Shown in pieces: positions 45,587 to 55,839 of a stretch of DNA of 64,000 nt (position 1 is its first letter; each line of letters begins with the position of its first letter). The DNA comes from Bacillus salipaludis (GTDB lineage Bacteria; Bacillota; Bacilli; Bacillales_B; DSM-18226): NCBI RefSeq assembly GCF_004358205.1, contig NZ_SMYO01000007.1, positions 124,001-188,000 of the forward strand, given 5' to 3'. Under the pieces are notes generated by a model. The model saw only the letters and a program-made list of their open reading frames with translations, did no database searches and was not told the origin of the DNA. A program made the position numbers and the translations under genes.

Positions 45587-46855
45587 ATGGACCGCATAAA
45601 TAAAATTATTCAAATGTTGGAAAAAGGTCAACATAAAGAAGCATTAACTGAATATAATGTTGTATTAAACAGCGGCATGTCTGACGAAAAATTCCTTTTA
45701 GCAGAGGAGTTATACCAATTTGGGTTTTTAGAAGAAGCACAAGCTCTAGTTGAAAATCTTTTAGAGATTTATCCCGAAGAAGGTGAACTACTGGTTCTTC
45801 TTGGTGAGATCCTAGTTGAAGCTGGTGAAGAGGAAAGAGCGATTCTTGTTCTTGAAAGAATAACCGAACAGGATCCAAATTATGGACAATCGTTATTATT
45901 ACTTGCCGACTTGTACCAAGTTCAGGGGCTTTACGAGGTTTGTGAAAGAAAGCTGTTAGAAGCAAAGAAAATTTTACCTGAAGAAGTGATAATCGATTTT
46001 GCACTAGGAGAGCTATATAGCGAACAGGGTGAAATCATCAAGGCAATGGCCGCATATGAAATTGTATTAAAAGAAAACAGTATGATTGCCGGTGTTAATA
46101 TTTATCAACGGATGGCTGAGCTGTTAAGCTCCTCAGGTGCTTTTGAAGAAGCTTTGACCTACTATGATAAGGCACTCGATGAAAAGTTAGAAATTAATAC
46201 CCTTTTTGGTTATGCATTCACTGCACTCCAGGCAGATTACAATCGTACAGCAATCGAGAAGTTTGAGGAATTAAAAGTGCTTGACCCCGAGTACCACTCC
46301 TTATATTTACATCTTGCAAAAGCATACGAACGTGAAGAAGAACTGGAAAATAGCTTTCGCACCATTCATGAGGGAATTAAACAGGACGAATTTAACAAGG
46401 ACCTCTATTTTTATGGAGGGAAAATAGCGATTAAACTGGGTAAAACAGACAAGGCCGAGCAACTATTTCGGGAGGCGCTTGCATTAGATCCTGGTTTTAT
46501 AGAAGCAGCCCTTACGTTAAATAAACTGTTTATTCAACAAGAGCAATATGAGGATGTAATTGATTTAATTTCCCAGTTGGATTTTGAGGAAGACGAAGAA
46601 CCCCAGTTTTTATGGGATGCCGCCCTAAGCTTTCATAGATTAGAGGAATTTTCATATGCATTAGACAAATATGAAGCAGCATATACTTTTTATAAAAACA
46701 ATCCAGACTTCCTTCGAGATTACGGATATTTTTTAATTGAAGAAGGAAAAACGGACACTGCTGCCGAAATTTTTAAACAGCTGCAAAAACATGATCCAAC
46801 AAATGAAGAGTACATCGATTTACTTGAACGTTTCAAAGGTACAGAAGAATACTAA
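45587..46855 (+). CDS. ypiA: TPR-repeat protein YpiA
   Basis: A 422-residue acidic cytoplasmic protein built almost wholly of tetratricopeptide repeats (about ten; e.g. EEERAILVLERITEQDPNYG, AFEEALTYYDKALDE). It probably scaffolds protein contacts; the partner is unknown. ATG 45587 is chosen since GAGAGGAT lies 6-7 bases upstream; TTG 45566 in the same frame has no site. It begins the conserved ypiA-ypiB-ypiF-qcrABC cluster. Confidence 0.88.
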   Translation: MDRINKIIQMLEKGQHKEALTEYNVVLNSGMSDEKFLLAEELYQFGFLEEAQALVENLLEIYPEEGELLVLLGEILVEAGEEERAILVLERITEQDPNYGQSLLLLADLYQVQGLYEVCERKLLEAKKILPEEVIIDFALGELYSEQGEIIKAMAAYEIVLKENSMIAGVNIYQRMAELLSSSGAFEEALTYYDKALDEKLEINTLFGYAFTALQADYNRTAIEKFEELKVLDPEYHSLYLHLAKAYEREEELENSFRTIHEGIKQDEFNKDLYFYGGKIAIKLGKTDKAEQLFREALALDPGFIEAALTLNKLFIQQEQYEDVIDLISQLDFEEDEEPQFLWDAALSFHRLEEFSYALDKYEAAYTFYKNNPDFLRDYGYFLIEEGKTDTAAEIFKQLQKHDPTNEEYIDLLERFKGTEEY

Positions 46856-46888
46856 TAAAGCTGAAAAGCGCAGAGGAGGGAAACTTTT

Positions 46889-47455
46889 ATGGCAACCCCT
46901 GTATCTGTCAACGAGAAAAAGGACTTTATTCGCTGGTTTTTAAATCATTATCAACTAAAGAGAAGAGAATGTGTGTGGATCCTCAACTATTTAATGAGCC
47001 ACGATCAATTAATGGAAAAGGTTCATTTTGTCGAGCAAGCCCAGTATTGCCCACGAGGATTGATTATGTCTACCCATTGTGTTGATAAAGTACCGTTTCG
47101 CTTTTATAAAGAAAATGTGATGACAACAGATGCTGAGAAGTCTTTTCACGATATTCGCTTAAATCGTGACGAAGAAATTTTTATTCAATTGAACTTTCAT
47201 GCATCGAATCAGGCACATCAATATGCAGCTGTACTGGAAGAAAACCCTTTTGTACCGAAACACCTTCAGGAAAATGAAAAAGACGGGATAATCGCAGAAC
47301 AATTTCTTCAAAAAAGTATCGAACGCTTTCAGAGGGAGAAACTGCTCCAATTAATTGACGAAGCGTTAGACAAACAGGATCAAGCAGCTTTTCATGAGTT
47401 AACCGGAAAATTAAATAACCTGAAAAAAATCGAGCAAAAAGGTGGCTTGCTATAA
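46889..47455 (+). CDS. ypiB: YpiB, UPF0302/IDEAL domain protein
   Basis: A 188-residue cytoplasmic protein: the UPF0302 domain at about 5-130 ([20 protein letters not shown]) and a C-terminal IDEAL motif ([20 protein letters not shown]). The exact function is unclear; the family sits upstream of the bc-complex genes in Bacillus. GGAGGG lies 8 bases before the ATG. Confidence 0.9.
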   Translation: MATPVSVNEKKDFIRWFLNHYQLKRRECVWILNYLMSHDQLMEKVHFVEQAQYCPRGLIMSTHCVDKVPFRFYKENVMTTDAEKSFHDIRLNRDEEIFIQLNFHASNQAHQYAAVLEENPFVPKHLQENEKDGIIAEQFLQKSIERFQREKLLQLIDEALDKQDQAAFHELTGKLNNLKKIEQKGGLL

Positions 47456-47473
47456 GCAGGCCTTCTTTTTTTG
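47436..47473 (+). terminator. Terminator after ypiB
   Basis: AAGG..GCTTGCT / AGCAGGC..CTT stem overlapping the end of ypiB, then a long T run. Confidence 0.75.
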
Positions 47474-47551
47474 TCATTCATCGTAAAATGTTGATGTTGA
47501 TGTTGAAAATGGTATGATGGTAATAGTGAGATTAAAGGCTGGTGTAAAAAA

Positions 47552-48016
47552 ATGAAATGGATACCGAAAGACATTGAAACATTTTTAGGCGCAAAAGAAT
47601 ACATAGACACGGCGATTATTCCGATTTACTCTGTTTCCTTGGGGGATGAAATGAAAGACTCAGCAGCAAGGCACGAGTTTATTACCTTGCTTACAGGTTA
47701 TTTGGAAAGACAGTTTACCGGAAGAATTTTATTATTTCCTCCATATACATACTTAAAAAATGAAAAAAGTGAAAATACTATGAAAGAATTAAAAAAATGG
47801 GAGGAAAATATCAAAAATAGTGAAATAAAACATATTTTTTTCATTACATCTGAAATTGAATGGAAATCGCAAGAAGAAAAACTTAATGGTTCGTTAATTT
47901 GGCTTCCGTCGATTCCACTCGAACATATGGACGAGACTCAGAAGGTATCGATCATTGATTCACAGGTCAAACAGCTGGTAAATCTATTTACTGAAAAGTG
48001 GCACAAAAAAGACTAA
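47552..48016 (+). CDS. ypiF: YpiF, DUF2487 family protein
   Basis: A 154-residue cytoplasmic protein with no catalytic motif that I recognise. The N-terminus (MKWIPKDIETFLGAKEYIDT) and the position directly before qcrA match Bacillus subtilis YpiF. The function is unknown, and association with the bc complex is inferred only from gene order. Confidence 0.83.
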   Translation: MKWIPKDIETFLGAKEYIDTAIIPIYSVSLGDEMKDSAARHEFITLLTGYLERQFTGRILLFPPYTYLKNEKSENTMKELKKWEENIKNSEIKHIFFITSEIEWKSQEEKLNGSLIWLPSIPLEHMDETQKVSIIDSQVKQLVNLFTEKWHKKD

Positions 48017-48055
48017 TTCTTTACGGTAATAATATGTTTTTAAAATAGTATGATA

Positions 48056-48084
48056 TTGACCTTGCTTGAAGATTGATATATCAT
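48056..48084 (+). promoter_or_regulatory. Predicted sigma-A promoter of qcrABC
   Basis: TTGACC (48056-48061), a 17-base spacer and TATCAT (48079-48084); the qcrA ATG is 77 bases downstream. Confidence 0.6.
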
Positions 48085-48160
48085 GGTTATGTCCTAGTTT
48101 TATATGTGTTTAATAAATGTCCGTGTGGACTAAAACTTTAGAAATAGAGGGGGGATATGA

Positions 48161-48667
48161 ATGAGTAAGAATCGCGTTACAAGACGCCAATTTTTAAGCT
48201 ACACATTAACCGGTGTAGGTGGTTTCATGGCAGCGGGGATGTTAATGCCAATGGTCCGTTTTGCTGTGGATCCTGTTTTAAAAGCCGATGCAGGCGGTGA
48301 ATTCATACCAACAAAGCAAAAGGCGGCTGATTTAACAAGCGAGCCTGTTCGTGTAGACTTTACCTTTAAGGAAAAGGATGCATGGTATGAGTCCGAGGTT
48401 ACCAATACTGCCTGGATTTATAAGGACGATAGTGGGAAAATTGTTGCTCTTTCACCAATTTGTAAACATTTAGGCTGTACGGTTAACTGGAATACGGATA
48501 AAGCACATCCAAACCAATTCTTTTGTCCATGCCATTTTGGACGATATGAAAAGAATGGTAAAAACATTCCTGGAACACCGCCGCCACAACCGCTTGATCT
48601 TTATCCTGTAAAGGAAAAAGACGGGTTTATTCTTTTAGGTAAAGCACAACCACGGACGGAGGTGTAA
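48161..48667 (+). CDS. qcrA: Menaquinol:cytochrome c reductase Rieske subunit QcrA
   Basis: A 168-residue Rieske [2Fe-2S] protein. It has a twin-arginine-like N-terminus (TRRQFLSY) followed by a TM anchor (about 12-32). Cluster ligands are Cys101, His103, Cys122 and His125, with the Cys106-Cys124 disulfide pair. It transfers electrons from menaquinol to cytochrome c in the bc complex. GAGGGGGGAT lies before the ATG. Confidence 0.96.
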   Translation: MSKNRVTRRQFLSYTLTGVGGFMAAGMLMPMVRFAVDPVLKADAGGEFIPTKQKAADLTSEPVRVDFTFKEKDAWYESEVTNTAWIYKDDSGKIVALSPICKHLGCTVNWNTDKAHPNQFFCPCHFGRYEKNGKNIPGTPPPQPLDLYPVKEKDGFILLGKAQPRTEV

Positions 48668-48670
48668 TAA

Positions 48671-49345
48671 TTGTTAAACAAAATTTACGATTGGGTAGAT
48701 GAACGTTTAGATATTGCGCCTTTGTGGCGGGATATTGCAGACCATGAAGTACCTGAGCATGTAAACCCAGCGCATCATTTTTCTGCGTTTGTCTATTGCT
48801 TTGGAGGTCTAACGTTTTTTGTAACCGTAATTCAAATTCTCTCTGGTATGTTTTTAACAATGTATTACGTACCGGATATTAAAAATGCTTGGGAGTCCGT
48901 TTATTACCTTCAAAATGAAGTAGCATTCGGACAAATCGTACGCGGAATGCACCACTGGGGAGCTAGTTTAGTCCTTGTAATGATGTTCTTACATACGTTA
49001 CGTGTCTTTTTCCAAGGTGCGTATAAGAAACCTCGTGAACTTAACTGGATTGTCGGAGTACTAATTTTCTTCGTCATGCTTGGATTAGGTTTTACAGGAT
49101 ACCTATTACCTTGGGATATGAAAGCGCTATTCGCTACAAAAGTAGGTCTTCAAATCGCCGAGGCCACACCATTTATTGGCTCTTATATCAAAGTATTGCT
49201 TGCGGGGCATGAACACATTGTAGGTGCTCAAACCTTAACCCGTTTCTTTGCGATTCACGTGTTCTTCCTGCCTGGAGTATTATTTGGTTTAATGGCTGCC
49301 CACTTCGTTATGATTCGTAGACAAGGGATTTCAGGCCCACTTTAA
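48671..49345 (+). CDS. qcrB: Menaquinol:cytochrome c reductase cytochrome b subunit QcrB
   Basis: A 224-residue b6-type cytochrome b with four TM helices and the paired His ligands of two b hemes (RGMHHWGASL, LHTLRVFF; LTRFFAIHVFFLP, MAAHFVM). This short form, with subunit IV domain moved to QcrC, is typical of Bacillus. The start is TTG with GGAGGTG 6 bases upstream, 3 bases after qcrA. Confidence 0.96.
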   Translation: MLNKIYDWVDERLDIAPLWRDIADHEVPEHVNPAHHFSAFVYCFGGLTFFVTVIQILSGMFLTMYYVPDIKNAWESVYYLQNEVAFGQIVRGMHHWGASLVLVMMFLHTLRVFFQGAYKKPRELNWIVGVLIFFVMLGLGFTGYLLPWDMKALFATKVGLQIAEATPFIGSYIKVLLAGHEHIVGAQTLTRFFAIHVFFLPGVLFGLMAAHFVMIRRQGISGPL

Positions 49346-49413
49346 TACTCAAATGATAATGAAGAACTTGTAACTATTTTTTCACTTTTACGAAAAAAGG
49401 AGGGGATCGCTCG

Positions 49414-50187
49414 ATGCATAAAGGTAAAGGTATGAAATTCGTAGGTGACTCACGTGTGTTAGCACCGGAGGCACGTAAAAAAATGCTGCCAAAGGATTAC
49501 TCAGAATATCCTGGTAAAACAGAAGCATTCTGGCCTAACTTTCTATTAAAAGAATGGATGGTTGGGGCAGTATTCCTTGTCGGTTTTTTATGTTTAACAA
49601 TTGCTCACCCGGCCCCGCTAGAAAGAATTGCGGATCCGACTGATACAGGCTATATCCCATTGCCTGACTGGTACTTCCTCTTTTTATATCAATTACTGAA
49701 GTACTCATATGCTTCAGGTCCATATACGGTTATCGGAGCATTGGTTATTCCAGGCCTTGCTTTCGGAGGATTATTATTGGCTCCATTCCTGGACAATGGT
49801 CCGGAGCGTCGTCCATTTAGACGACCGGTTGCAACAGGCATGATGTTGCTTGCATTAGCTGCTACGGTATTTTTAACATGGCAATCAGTTGCAACCCATG
49901 ACTGGGCTGCAGCAGAACGCCAAGGTAAAATTGTGGCGAAAGTTGAAATTGATAAGTCAAATCCGGGATATGAAGTATTTAAAAGCCAAGGCTGTATTAA
50001 CTGTCATGGTGAGAACCTTCAAGGCGGTGCAGGAGCACCAGCACTTACTGCCACTGGTTTAAAACCAGAAGAAATTGCAAATATCGCAAAAAATGGTAAA
50101 GGTGCAATGCCAAAAGGTATCTTCAAAGGTAATGACAAACAACTTAAACAGCTTACTGAATTTATTTCAGGTCTTGGAGAAAAATAA
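49414..50187 (+). CDS. qcrC: Menaquinol:cytochrome c reductase subunit IV/cytochrome c fusion QcrC
   Basis: A 257-residue fusion: a subunit IV-like membrane domain (TM segments at about 45-65, 100-120, 140-160) and a C-terminal cytochrome c domain with heme site Cys194-x2-Cys197-His198 (CINCH). This fusion is a hallmark of Bacillus bc complexes. It lies 68 bases after qcrB with AAAGGAGGGGAT as site. Confidence 0.96.
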   Translation: MHKGKGMKFVGDSRVLAPEARKKMLPKDYSEYPGKTEAFWPNFLLKEWMVGAVFLVGFLCLTIAHPAPLERIADPTDTGYIPLPDWYFLFLYQLLKYSYASGPYTVIGALVIPGLAFGGLLLAPFLDNGPERRPFRRPVATGMMLLALAATVFLTWQSVATHDWAAAERQGKIVAKVEIDKSNPGYEVFKSQGCINCHGENLQGGAGAPALTATGLKPEEIANIAKNGKGAMPKGIFKGNDKQLKQLTEFISGLGEK

Positions 50188-50196
50188 TAGAAAAAG

Positions 50197-50228
50197 AAAA
50201 AAGCTGGCGGTTCCGTCAGCTTTTTTAT
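50197..50228 (+). terminator. Terminator of qcrABC
   Basis: Stem AAAAGCTGGCGG / CCGTCAGCTTTT (one mismatch) and T run. Confidence 0.88.
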
Positions 50229-50261
50229 TGATATCTAAAAAATTTGTTAGGGGGAAAATTG

Positions 50262-50855
50262 GTGGGATGGGTCTATCCTCTTCTGGCTAATCGCTCGGTT
50301 CTGAAGCTTCTGCTGGTTGTTAATGTTATTGGGACTGTTTATGGCTATTATTGGTATGGATGGCAGCTAAAAGAAACACCGGCAAAATTTTTAATTTTTG
50401 TTCCTGACAGTCCAACCGCAAGTTTATTTTTTGTGATTGTCCTAGTAGCATTTCTAATGAGAAAAAACTGGCCATTAATTGAAGCTTTGGCGATTGTTAC
50501 TCTTTTTAAGTATGGAATTTGGGCAGTGGTCATGAATATTCTAGTTTATTTTGTTGAGGGAGAACTGAGTTGGGCAGGATATATGTTAATTTTTTCACAT
50601 TTTGCCATGGCTGTTCAAGGACTATTATATGCACCGTTTTATCGTTTAAAATGGTGGCATTTAATTGTGGCCGCGATATGGACTTTACATAATGATGTGA
50701 TTGACTATGTCTTTTTCATGCTTCCTCGATACGAAATGTTAAATCGATACATACCTGAAATTGGATACTTTACTTTTTGGCTATCTATTTTGTCCTTAGG
50801 AATTGCCTATTATTTATGTGTTCGTCCAAACCATTATAAGCTTGAAATAAAATAA
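50262..50855 (+). CDS. ypjA: YpjA, DUF1405 membrane protein
   Basis: A 197-residue integral membrane protein with about six TM helices. The family lies after the bc-complex genes in Bacillus; its function is unknown. GTG 50262 is preferred, with GGGGGA 6-7 bases upstream; TTG 50259 and TTG 50244 are in frame but badly spaced. Confidence 0.78.
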   Translation: MGWVYPLLANRSVLKLLLVVNVIGTVYGYYWYGWQLKETPAKFLIFVPDSPTASLFFVIVLVAFLMRKNWPLIEALAIVTLFKYGIWAVVMNILVYFVEGELSWAGYMLIFSHFAMAVQGLLYAPFYRLKWWHLIVAAIWTLHNDVIDYVFFMLPRYEMLNRYIPEIGYFTFWLSILSLGIAYYLCVRPNHYKLEIK

Positions 50856-50933
50856 AAGGAACATATTAAAATTTGGTCTATCCTTGTCCAACCGTTCATA
50901 CATTTTATTAGTAATGAAAGGGGGGGACAAGGA

Positions 50934-51728
50934 TTGAAATTTAAATGTTTTTTATTTTTTGCAATGGTTTTGCTGCTCGCTCCCATAAGCGTCCATGCTG
51001 AGCAAACTTCACCTATGGAACAGCTTGATGATATTTCTGATGAAGCACTTCAAATGGTGAAATTTCATAGATATGATGATGCTAAAAAGCTGCTTAATTA
51101 TTTCTCTGATCAATTTACAAGTTTAAAAAATAAACAACAGCCGTTAACCGTGGACGAGCTAAGAATTATAAATACTTCACATGATGAAGCACTGGAAGCT
51201 GCAGCAAGCCCAGACATGAGATATGAGGAACGAATTAATAAATTAACAACATTCCGTCTGGTAATTGATGCGATTGGGACAAGCAATAGACCGCTTTGGA
51301 CGGAAATGGAAGGCCAAATTATGACAGTCTTTCACCAGGCTAAAGAAGCAGCACATAAAGGTGATTCTGCTGATTTTCATTACAATTTTAATAACTTTCT
51401 CTCCCTTTATAATGTCATCTATCCGAGTATGAAAGTGGATGTTAATGCAGAAAATATACAAAAGATTGATGCCCGTATTCATTTTATTGATGAATATCGT
51501 TCTCAGATCATGAGTGATTCGAAAAGCCAAAAAGAACTGGACGTCTTAGATTCTGATTTAAAAAATCTTTTTGAAAATATGGATGAGGATGAGGCAGACC
51601 CGTCTTTATGGTGGGTTATCATCTCGACAGGAAGTATTATTATAGCAACCTTATCTTATGTCGGTTGGAGAAAGTATAATGGTGATAAAGAAATGAAAAA
51701 AGGACGCTCCAGGGATCGAAAAAATTGA
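50934..51728 (+). CDS. ypjB: Sporulation-associated protein YpjB
   Basis: A 264-residue exported protein: signal peptide (about 1-22, ending near VHAEQ), a mostly helical acidic extracellular domain, a C-terminal TM helix (about 224-245) and a basic tail (RKYNGDKEMKKGRSRDRKN). The family is annotated as a sporulation protein. The start is TTG with GGGGGGGAC upstream. Confidence 0.8.
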   Translation: MKFKCFLFFAMVLLLAPISVHAEQTSPMEQLDDISDEALQMVKFHRYDDAKKLLNYFSDQFTSLKNKQQPLTVDELRIINTSHDEALEAAASPDMRYEERINKLTTFRLVIDAIGTSNRPLWTEMEGQIMTVFHQAKEAAHKGDSADFHYNFNNFLSLYNVIYPSMKVDVNAENIQKIDARIHFIDEYRSQIMSDSKSQKELDVLDSDLKNLFENMDEDEADPSLWWVIISTGSIIIATLSYVGWRKYNGDKEMKKGRSRDRKN

Positions 51729-51786
51729 CGAATTGATACGGCAACAGTAAACTGATAGGCAACAAGAGATAAAATGGAGGTTCATC

Positions 51787-52470
51787 ATGTTTTACCTAGT
51801 ATATTTTGCAATAATTGTCTTGATTCCGTTATGGGCTCAGCTGAAGGTAAAAAGTACTTTTGCAAGATATTCACAAGTCCCTTCCGCCACTTATCGGACT
51901 GGTGCTGATGTTGCAAGAGAGATATTAAATGCCAATGGTTTATATAATGTGGGAATTGAGCAGGGACATGGTTTTCTAAGTGATCATTATGATCCAAGAA
52001 CGAAAACTGTCCGGTTATCACCTGAAAACTATCACGGTCATTCATTAGCGGCTGCGGCAGTAGCTGCACATGAATGCGGACATGCCGTTCAAGATTCACA
52101 AGGGTACGCTTTTTTAAGATTTCGCCATGCCCTCGTACCGGTAGCAAATATTGGTTCTAATTTTTCTTGGGTACTGATTATGATAGGGATATTTGCTCAT
52201 CTGAGCGGGATGTTGCTTTTAGGAATCATTTTTATGGCTGCAGCAGTCCTCTTTCAATTGATTACACTGCCTGTTGAGTTCGATGCATCCAGCCGGGCTA
52301 TGAAACAAGTCGTTTCTTTAGGCCTAATTCGCAACGATGAAGCTAAGAAAACTCGTAAAGTTCTCAATGCGGCAGCTCTAACCTATGTGGCAGCAGCGGC
52401 CGTAGCAGTACTAGAATTACTAAGACTTGTCCTCATTTATACAGGAATGACTCGGAATAATGATGATTAA
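51787..52470 (+). CDS. Zinc metallopeptidase, YugP-like
   Basis: A 227-residue membrane protein of the neutral zinc metallopeptidase 2 family. The metal site is H95-E-C-G-H99, with a further downstream acidic motif (EFDASSRA) as third ligand region. TM helices lie at the N-terminus and at about 117-160 and 200-222. The substrate is unknown. ATG follows TGGAGG. It is cotranscribed with or 58 bases after ypjB. Confidence 0.85.
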   Translation: MFYLVYFAIIVLIPLWAQLKVKSTFARYSQVPSATYRTGADVAREILNANGLYNVGIEQGHGFLSDHYDPRTKTVRLSPENYHGHSLAAAAVAAHECGHAVQDSQGYAFLRFRHALVPVANIGSNFSWVLIMIGIFAHLSGMLLLGIIFMAAAVLFQLITLPVEFDASSRAMKQVVSLGLIRNDEAKKTRKVLNAAALTYVAAAAVAVLELLRLVLIYTGMTRNNDD

Positions 52471-52503
52471 AAAAACAATGTCCGTTATCGGACATTGTTT
52501 TTT
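52469..52503. terminator. Bidirectional terminator between convergent genes
   Basis: A perfect stem AAAACAATGTCCG / CGGACATTGTTTT with a 4-base loop, A-tract and T-tract. It ends both the peptidase gene and the converging ypjC, whose stop codon lies inside it. Confidence 0.92.
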
Positions 52504-53374
52504 AATCTACGATTGGCATCTTATTTTCGTCTAATGTGAATCCTTCACCATGGACATCATGAACAATGCTTACTGATATGAAGGCGTGTGGATCAATTGC
52601 CGTGATTAAATTTTTTAAACGGACAATTTCATTTTTGGCAACGACACAATAGAGGACATCCCGGTCATTTTTCGTATAGGAACCATACCCTCTTAAGGCA
52701 GTAACACCCCGTTCCATTTCCTCCATAATTTTTTTGGCAATTTCTTCGTTTTTTTCTGAAATAATCATTGCGCCTCTTGCGGTATAGGCACCTTCTTGCA
52801 TAAAGTCTATGACTCTTGCACCAACAAAAACCGCGACTAACGTATACATAGCTTGGGTATATTTTAGGTATGTAAGCAAGGATAAAATAATCACACATGT
52901 ATCAAACATGAACATGGTTTTCCCCATATTCCAGCCAATATACTTTTGAACAAGTCTGGCGATGATATCGACTCCACCTGTAGTTCCTCCTGATCGAAAT
53001 ATAACTCCCAGACCAATTCCCGCAAATACTCCGGCAAATAAGGCTGCCAATGTCAGGTCATGTTCTAATGGCATATTGATTGAATATCTTTGGAAAATCC
53101 ATAAAAATATCGAAACACCAACTGTGCCAATAATGGAATAGATAAATGCGTTTCTCCCGAGTATTTTCCATCCGATTAGAAACAGAGGGATATTTAAAAT
53201 AAGGTTCGTATAGGATGGGTCCCATTTAAACAAAAAGTATAATAAAAGTGTAATTCCGGTAAAGCCGCCTTCGGCCAATTTATTTTGCATATTAAAATTG
53301 ACAAGACCAAATGACATAATGGCGGTACCAATTAAGATGAAAAGGATATTCTTTATCTTAAGGCCAAAAATCAT
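52502..53374 (-). CDS. ypjC: YitT family membrane protein YpjC
   Basis: A 290-residue protein: an N-terminal YitT_membrane domain with about five TM helices (residues 8-190) and a C-terminal cytoplasmic DUF2179 domain (about 200-288; MISEKNEEIAKKIMEE, GVTALRGYGSYT). Function is unknown. The ATG at 53374 is used because GGGGGAGAT lies just upstream; a longer frame to 53434 passes through that site. It is the only minus-strand gene in this part of the window. Confidence 0.83.
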   Translation of the reverse strand: MIFGLKIKNILFILIGTAIMSFGLVNFNMQNKLAEGGFTGITLLLYFLFKWDPSYTNLILNIPLFLIGWKILGRNAFIYSIIGTVGVSIFLWIFQRYSINMPLEHDLTLAALFAGVFAGIGLGVIFRSGGTTGGVDIIARLVQKYIGWNMGKTMFMFDTCVIILSLLTYLKYTQAMYTLVAVFVGARVIDFMQEGAYTARGAMIISEKNEEIAKKIMEEMERGVTALRGYGSYTKNDRDVLYCVVAKNEIVRLKNLITAIDPHAFISVSIVHDVHGEGFTLDENKMPIVD

Positions 53375-53551
53375 CAAATCTCCCCCTTTTTTTCCAATAT
53401 TTTTCTCTCTATCAATGTTTTTTATTATATCCAATTACGATTGGAAGAGCAATCCTATCAGAAAGTTCCCACTTTCAGCAAAAATATTTGTAAAATAGCC
53501 TTATTTTAGCTACTATGAAAAGCAGTAAGACACTTTACAGAGGTGAAAAAG

Positions 53552-53896
53552 ATGTCAATCGGAAAGTCGATGAAGGACCTGCAAAATGAGGTTGATCAAT
53601 ACATAGGTCAATTTAAAGAGGGATACTTCAGTCCATTAGCGATGCTGGCAAGGATGACAGAAGAATTAGGTGAACTTGCGAGGGAAATCAATCATTTTTA
53701 TGGTGAGAAGCCCAAAAAAGACAGTGAAACAGAAAAAGCAATTGAGGAGGAGCTTGGTGACTTGCTGTTTGTGTTAATTTGTTTCGCTAATTCTTTACAT
53801 ATAGATTTAGAAGATGCTCATAATTATGTGATGAATAAATTTAATACTAGAGACAAAAATCGCTGGACAAGAATTAATTCAGAGAATGGAGAGTGA
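53552..53896 (+). CDS. ypjD: MazG-type nucleotide pyrophosphohydrolase YpjD
   Basis: A 114-residue all-alpha NTP pyrophosphatase of the MazG superfamily. Metal-binding acidic residues are in [10 protein letters not shown] and [11 protein letters not shown]. It probably removes aberrant nucleotides; the substrate is not shown. ATG 53552 has AGAGGTG 7 bases upstream; GTG 53543 is inside that site. It begins the conserved ypjD-dapB-mgsA-bsh-cca-birA run. Confidence 0.88.
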   Translation: MSIGKSMKDLQNEVDQYIGQFKEGYFSPLAMLARMTEELGELAREINHFYGEKPKKDSETEKAIEEELGDLLFVLICFANSLHIDLEDAHNYVMNKFNTRDKNRWTRINSENGE

Positions 53897-53901
53897 GTTC
53901 A

Positions 53902-54705
53902 ATGAAATCAATAAAAGTAATTATTGCTGGACCGCGTGGAAGAATGGGAAGAGAGGCTGTTATGCTGGCGGCGAATACGGAGCATTTCGAGTTGGCAGCC
54001 GTGGTCGATTATAAATTTGATGGGAAGCAGATAAATGAAATCCAAGGCTTTCAACTTCCAATAGAAGTCCCGGTCTTCGGGAACCTTGAATCATGTTTAC
54101 AACATATTAAAGCGGATGTGTTAATCGATTTAACCACACCGGAAGTAGGTATGCATCATACAAAAACTGCGCTTCAATACAACGTTAGGCCGGTGGTTGG
54201 AACAACTGGATTTTCTAAAAATGACTTAGAAGAATTGGAGAGAATATGTACTGAAAAAGAAATAGGCTGTATCATCGCACCTAATTTTGCAATTGGTGCT
54301 GTTTTAATGATGAAATTCTCCCAAATGGCGGCGAAATATTTTCAGGATATTGAAATTATTGAACTTCATCATGACCAGAAACTTGACGCGCCATCGGGCA
54401 CAGCTGTTAAAACGGCAGAAATGATTGCCGAAGTAAGAGAGGCAAAGAAGCAGGGGCATCAAAATGAAAAAGAAACCATTACAGGTGCAAGAGGTGCAGA
54501 TTTTGATGGAATGCATATTCACTCGGTTAGACTCCCTGGTTTAGTTGCACACCAGCAGGTTTTATTTGGGTCTGATGGACAAACCTTAACTATTAGACAT
54601 GATTCTTATAATCGAGCCTCTTTTATGTCCGGGGTGAAAGTGGCTGTAGAAACAGTGATGAACCTAAAAACATTTGTGTATGGTCTCGAAAATATTTTAG
54701 AATAG
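53902..54705 (+). CDS. dapB: 4-hydroxy-tetrahydrodipicolinate reductase DapB
   Basis: A 267-residue NAD(P)H-dependent enzyme of lysine, diaminopimelate and dipicolinate synthesis. The nucleotide motif is [12 protein letters not shown] at the N-terminus and the catalytic region [21 protein letters not shown] 53902 is used with GGAGAG 8 bases upstream; it matches the Bacillus subtilis length of 267. Confidence 0.95.
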   Translation: MKSIKVIIAGPRGRMGREAVMLAANTEHFELAAVVDYKFDGKQINEIQGFQLPIEVPVFGNLESCLQHIKADVLIDLTTPEVGMHHTKTALQYNVRPVVGTTGFSKNDLEELERICTEKEIGCIIAPNFAIGAVLMMKFSQMAAKYFQDIEIIELHHDQKLDAPSGTAVKTAEMIAEVREAKKQGHQNEKETITGARGADFDGMHIHSVRLPGLVAHQQVLFGSDGQTLTIRHDSYNRASFMSGVKVAVETVMNLKTFVYGLENILE

Positions 54706-54716
54706 GAGGTTTGGAT

Positions 54717-55133
54717 ATGAATATTGCCTTAATCGCCCACGATAAAAAAAAGAATGATTTAGTTCAATTTGTAACGGCCTATCAAACAATTTTTGCAAAG
54801 CATACCTTGTTTGCAACAGGTACAACCGGATTACGAATTAATGAAGCTACAGGGTTGGAATTAACCCGATTTAAATCCGGGCCTCTTGGTGGAGATCAGG
54901 AGATTGGTGCGATGATTGCAAAAAATAAAATGGATGCCGTTTTCTTTTTTCGCGATCCACTAACCGCACAGCCGCATGAGCCTGATGTAACTGCTCTTGT
55001 TCGGCTTTGTGATGTTTACTCGATTCCGCTTGCAACGAATATGGGTTCTGCAGAATTATTAATACGTGGATTAGACCAAGGACTGCTTGAGTGGAGAAAT
55101 GTGATGAAAAATGGTGAGAGCAATGGAAAATAA
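54717..55133 (+). CDS. mgsA: Methylglyoxal synthase MgsA
   Basis: A 138-residue enzyme that turns dihydroxyacetone phosphate into methylglyoxal, a bypass when sugar phosphates pile up. Signature: [14 protein letters not shown] with the catalytic Asp, and ALIAHDKKK with the conserved His. ATG 54717 follows TAGGAGGT by 6 bases. It lies in front of the bacillithiol genes, and bacillithiol helps detoxify methylglyoxal. Confidence 0.95.
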   Translation: MNIALIAHDKKKNDLVQFVTAYQTIFAKHTLFATGTTGLRINEATGLELTRFKSGPLGGDQEIGAMIAKNKMDAVFFFRDPLTAQPHEPDVTALVRLCDVYSIPLATNMGSAELLIRGLDQGLLEWRNVMKNGESNGK

Positions 55134-55839
55134 GTCTTTAGATATTCTCGCATTTGGTGCTCATGCCGATGATGTCGAGATTGGCATGGGCGGGACTATT
55201 GCTAAATTTTCTGAGCAAGGAAAACGAATTGGTATTTGTGATTTAACTGACGCAGGACTTTCTTCGAATGGAACGATAGAGCTTAGGAAAATAGAAGCGA
55301 TGAATGCAGCGGATATCCTTGGGGTGGCCTTTAGAACATCGCTTTCCCTGCCGGATAGAGGGTTATATCTAACCGGTGAATACATAAAATTGATTGCCGG
55401 GGTTATAAGGCAATTAAAACCTAAAATTGTCTTTGCACCATATTTTGAAGACCGCCATCCTGATCACGGAAATTGTGCACGCCTCGTGGAGGAGGCCGTT
55501 TTTTCTGCAGGAATCCGCAAATTTAAAACTGATCAGGGTGAGGCACCGCATCGGGTTGAGAGAATGTATTTTTATATGATTAATGGTTTTCACAAACCGG
55601 ATTTTACCACTGATATCTCGCATCAAATCGAGAAAAAACTCGAGGCATTAAGGGCATATAAAAGTCAATTTGAACGAACAGAAGAAAGCTTCGATACACC
55701 ATTAACGAATGGATACATTGAAACAGTTGAGGCAAGGGAAAAAATGTTTGGGAAACTTGTTGGTATCCCTTTTGCTGAAGGATTTAAGTCGAAAGTTCCT
55801 CTTCTCATCGATCATGATTTATTAGGAGAGTCAAGATGA
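55123..55839 (+). CDS. bshB1: GlcNAc-malate deacetylase BshB1
   Basis: A 238-residue zinc deacetylase of the PIG-L family, the second step of bacillithiol synthesis. Zinc ligands are in [13 protein letters not shown] and RHPDHGN. The start ATG 55123 lies 11 bases inside the end of mgsA, with GGTGAG as site. It overlaps bshA by 4 bases. Confidence 0.94.
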   Translation: MENKSLDILAFGAHADDVEIGMGGTIAKFSEQGKRIGICDLTDAGLSSNGTIELRKIEAMNAADILGVAFRTSLSLPDRGLYLTGEYIKLIAGVIRQLKPKIVFAPYFEDRHPDHGNCARLVEEAVFSAGIRKFKTDQGEAPHRVERMYFYMINGFHKPDFTTDISHQIEKKLEALRAYKSQFERTEESFDTPLTNGYIETVEAREKMFGKLVGIPFAEGFKSKVPLLIDHDLLGESR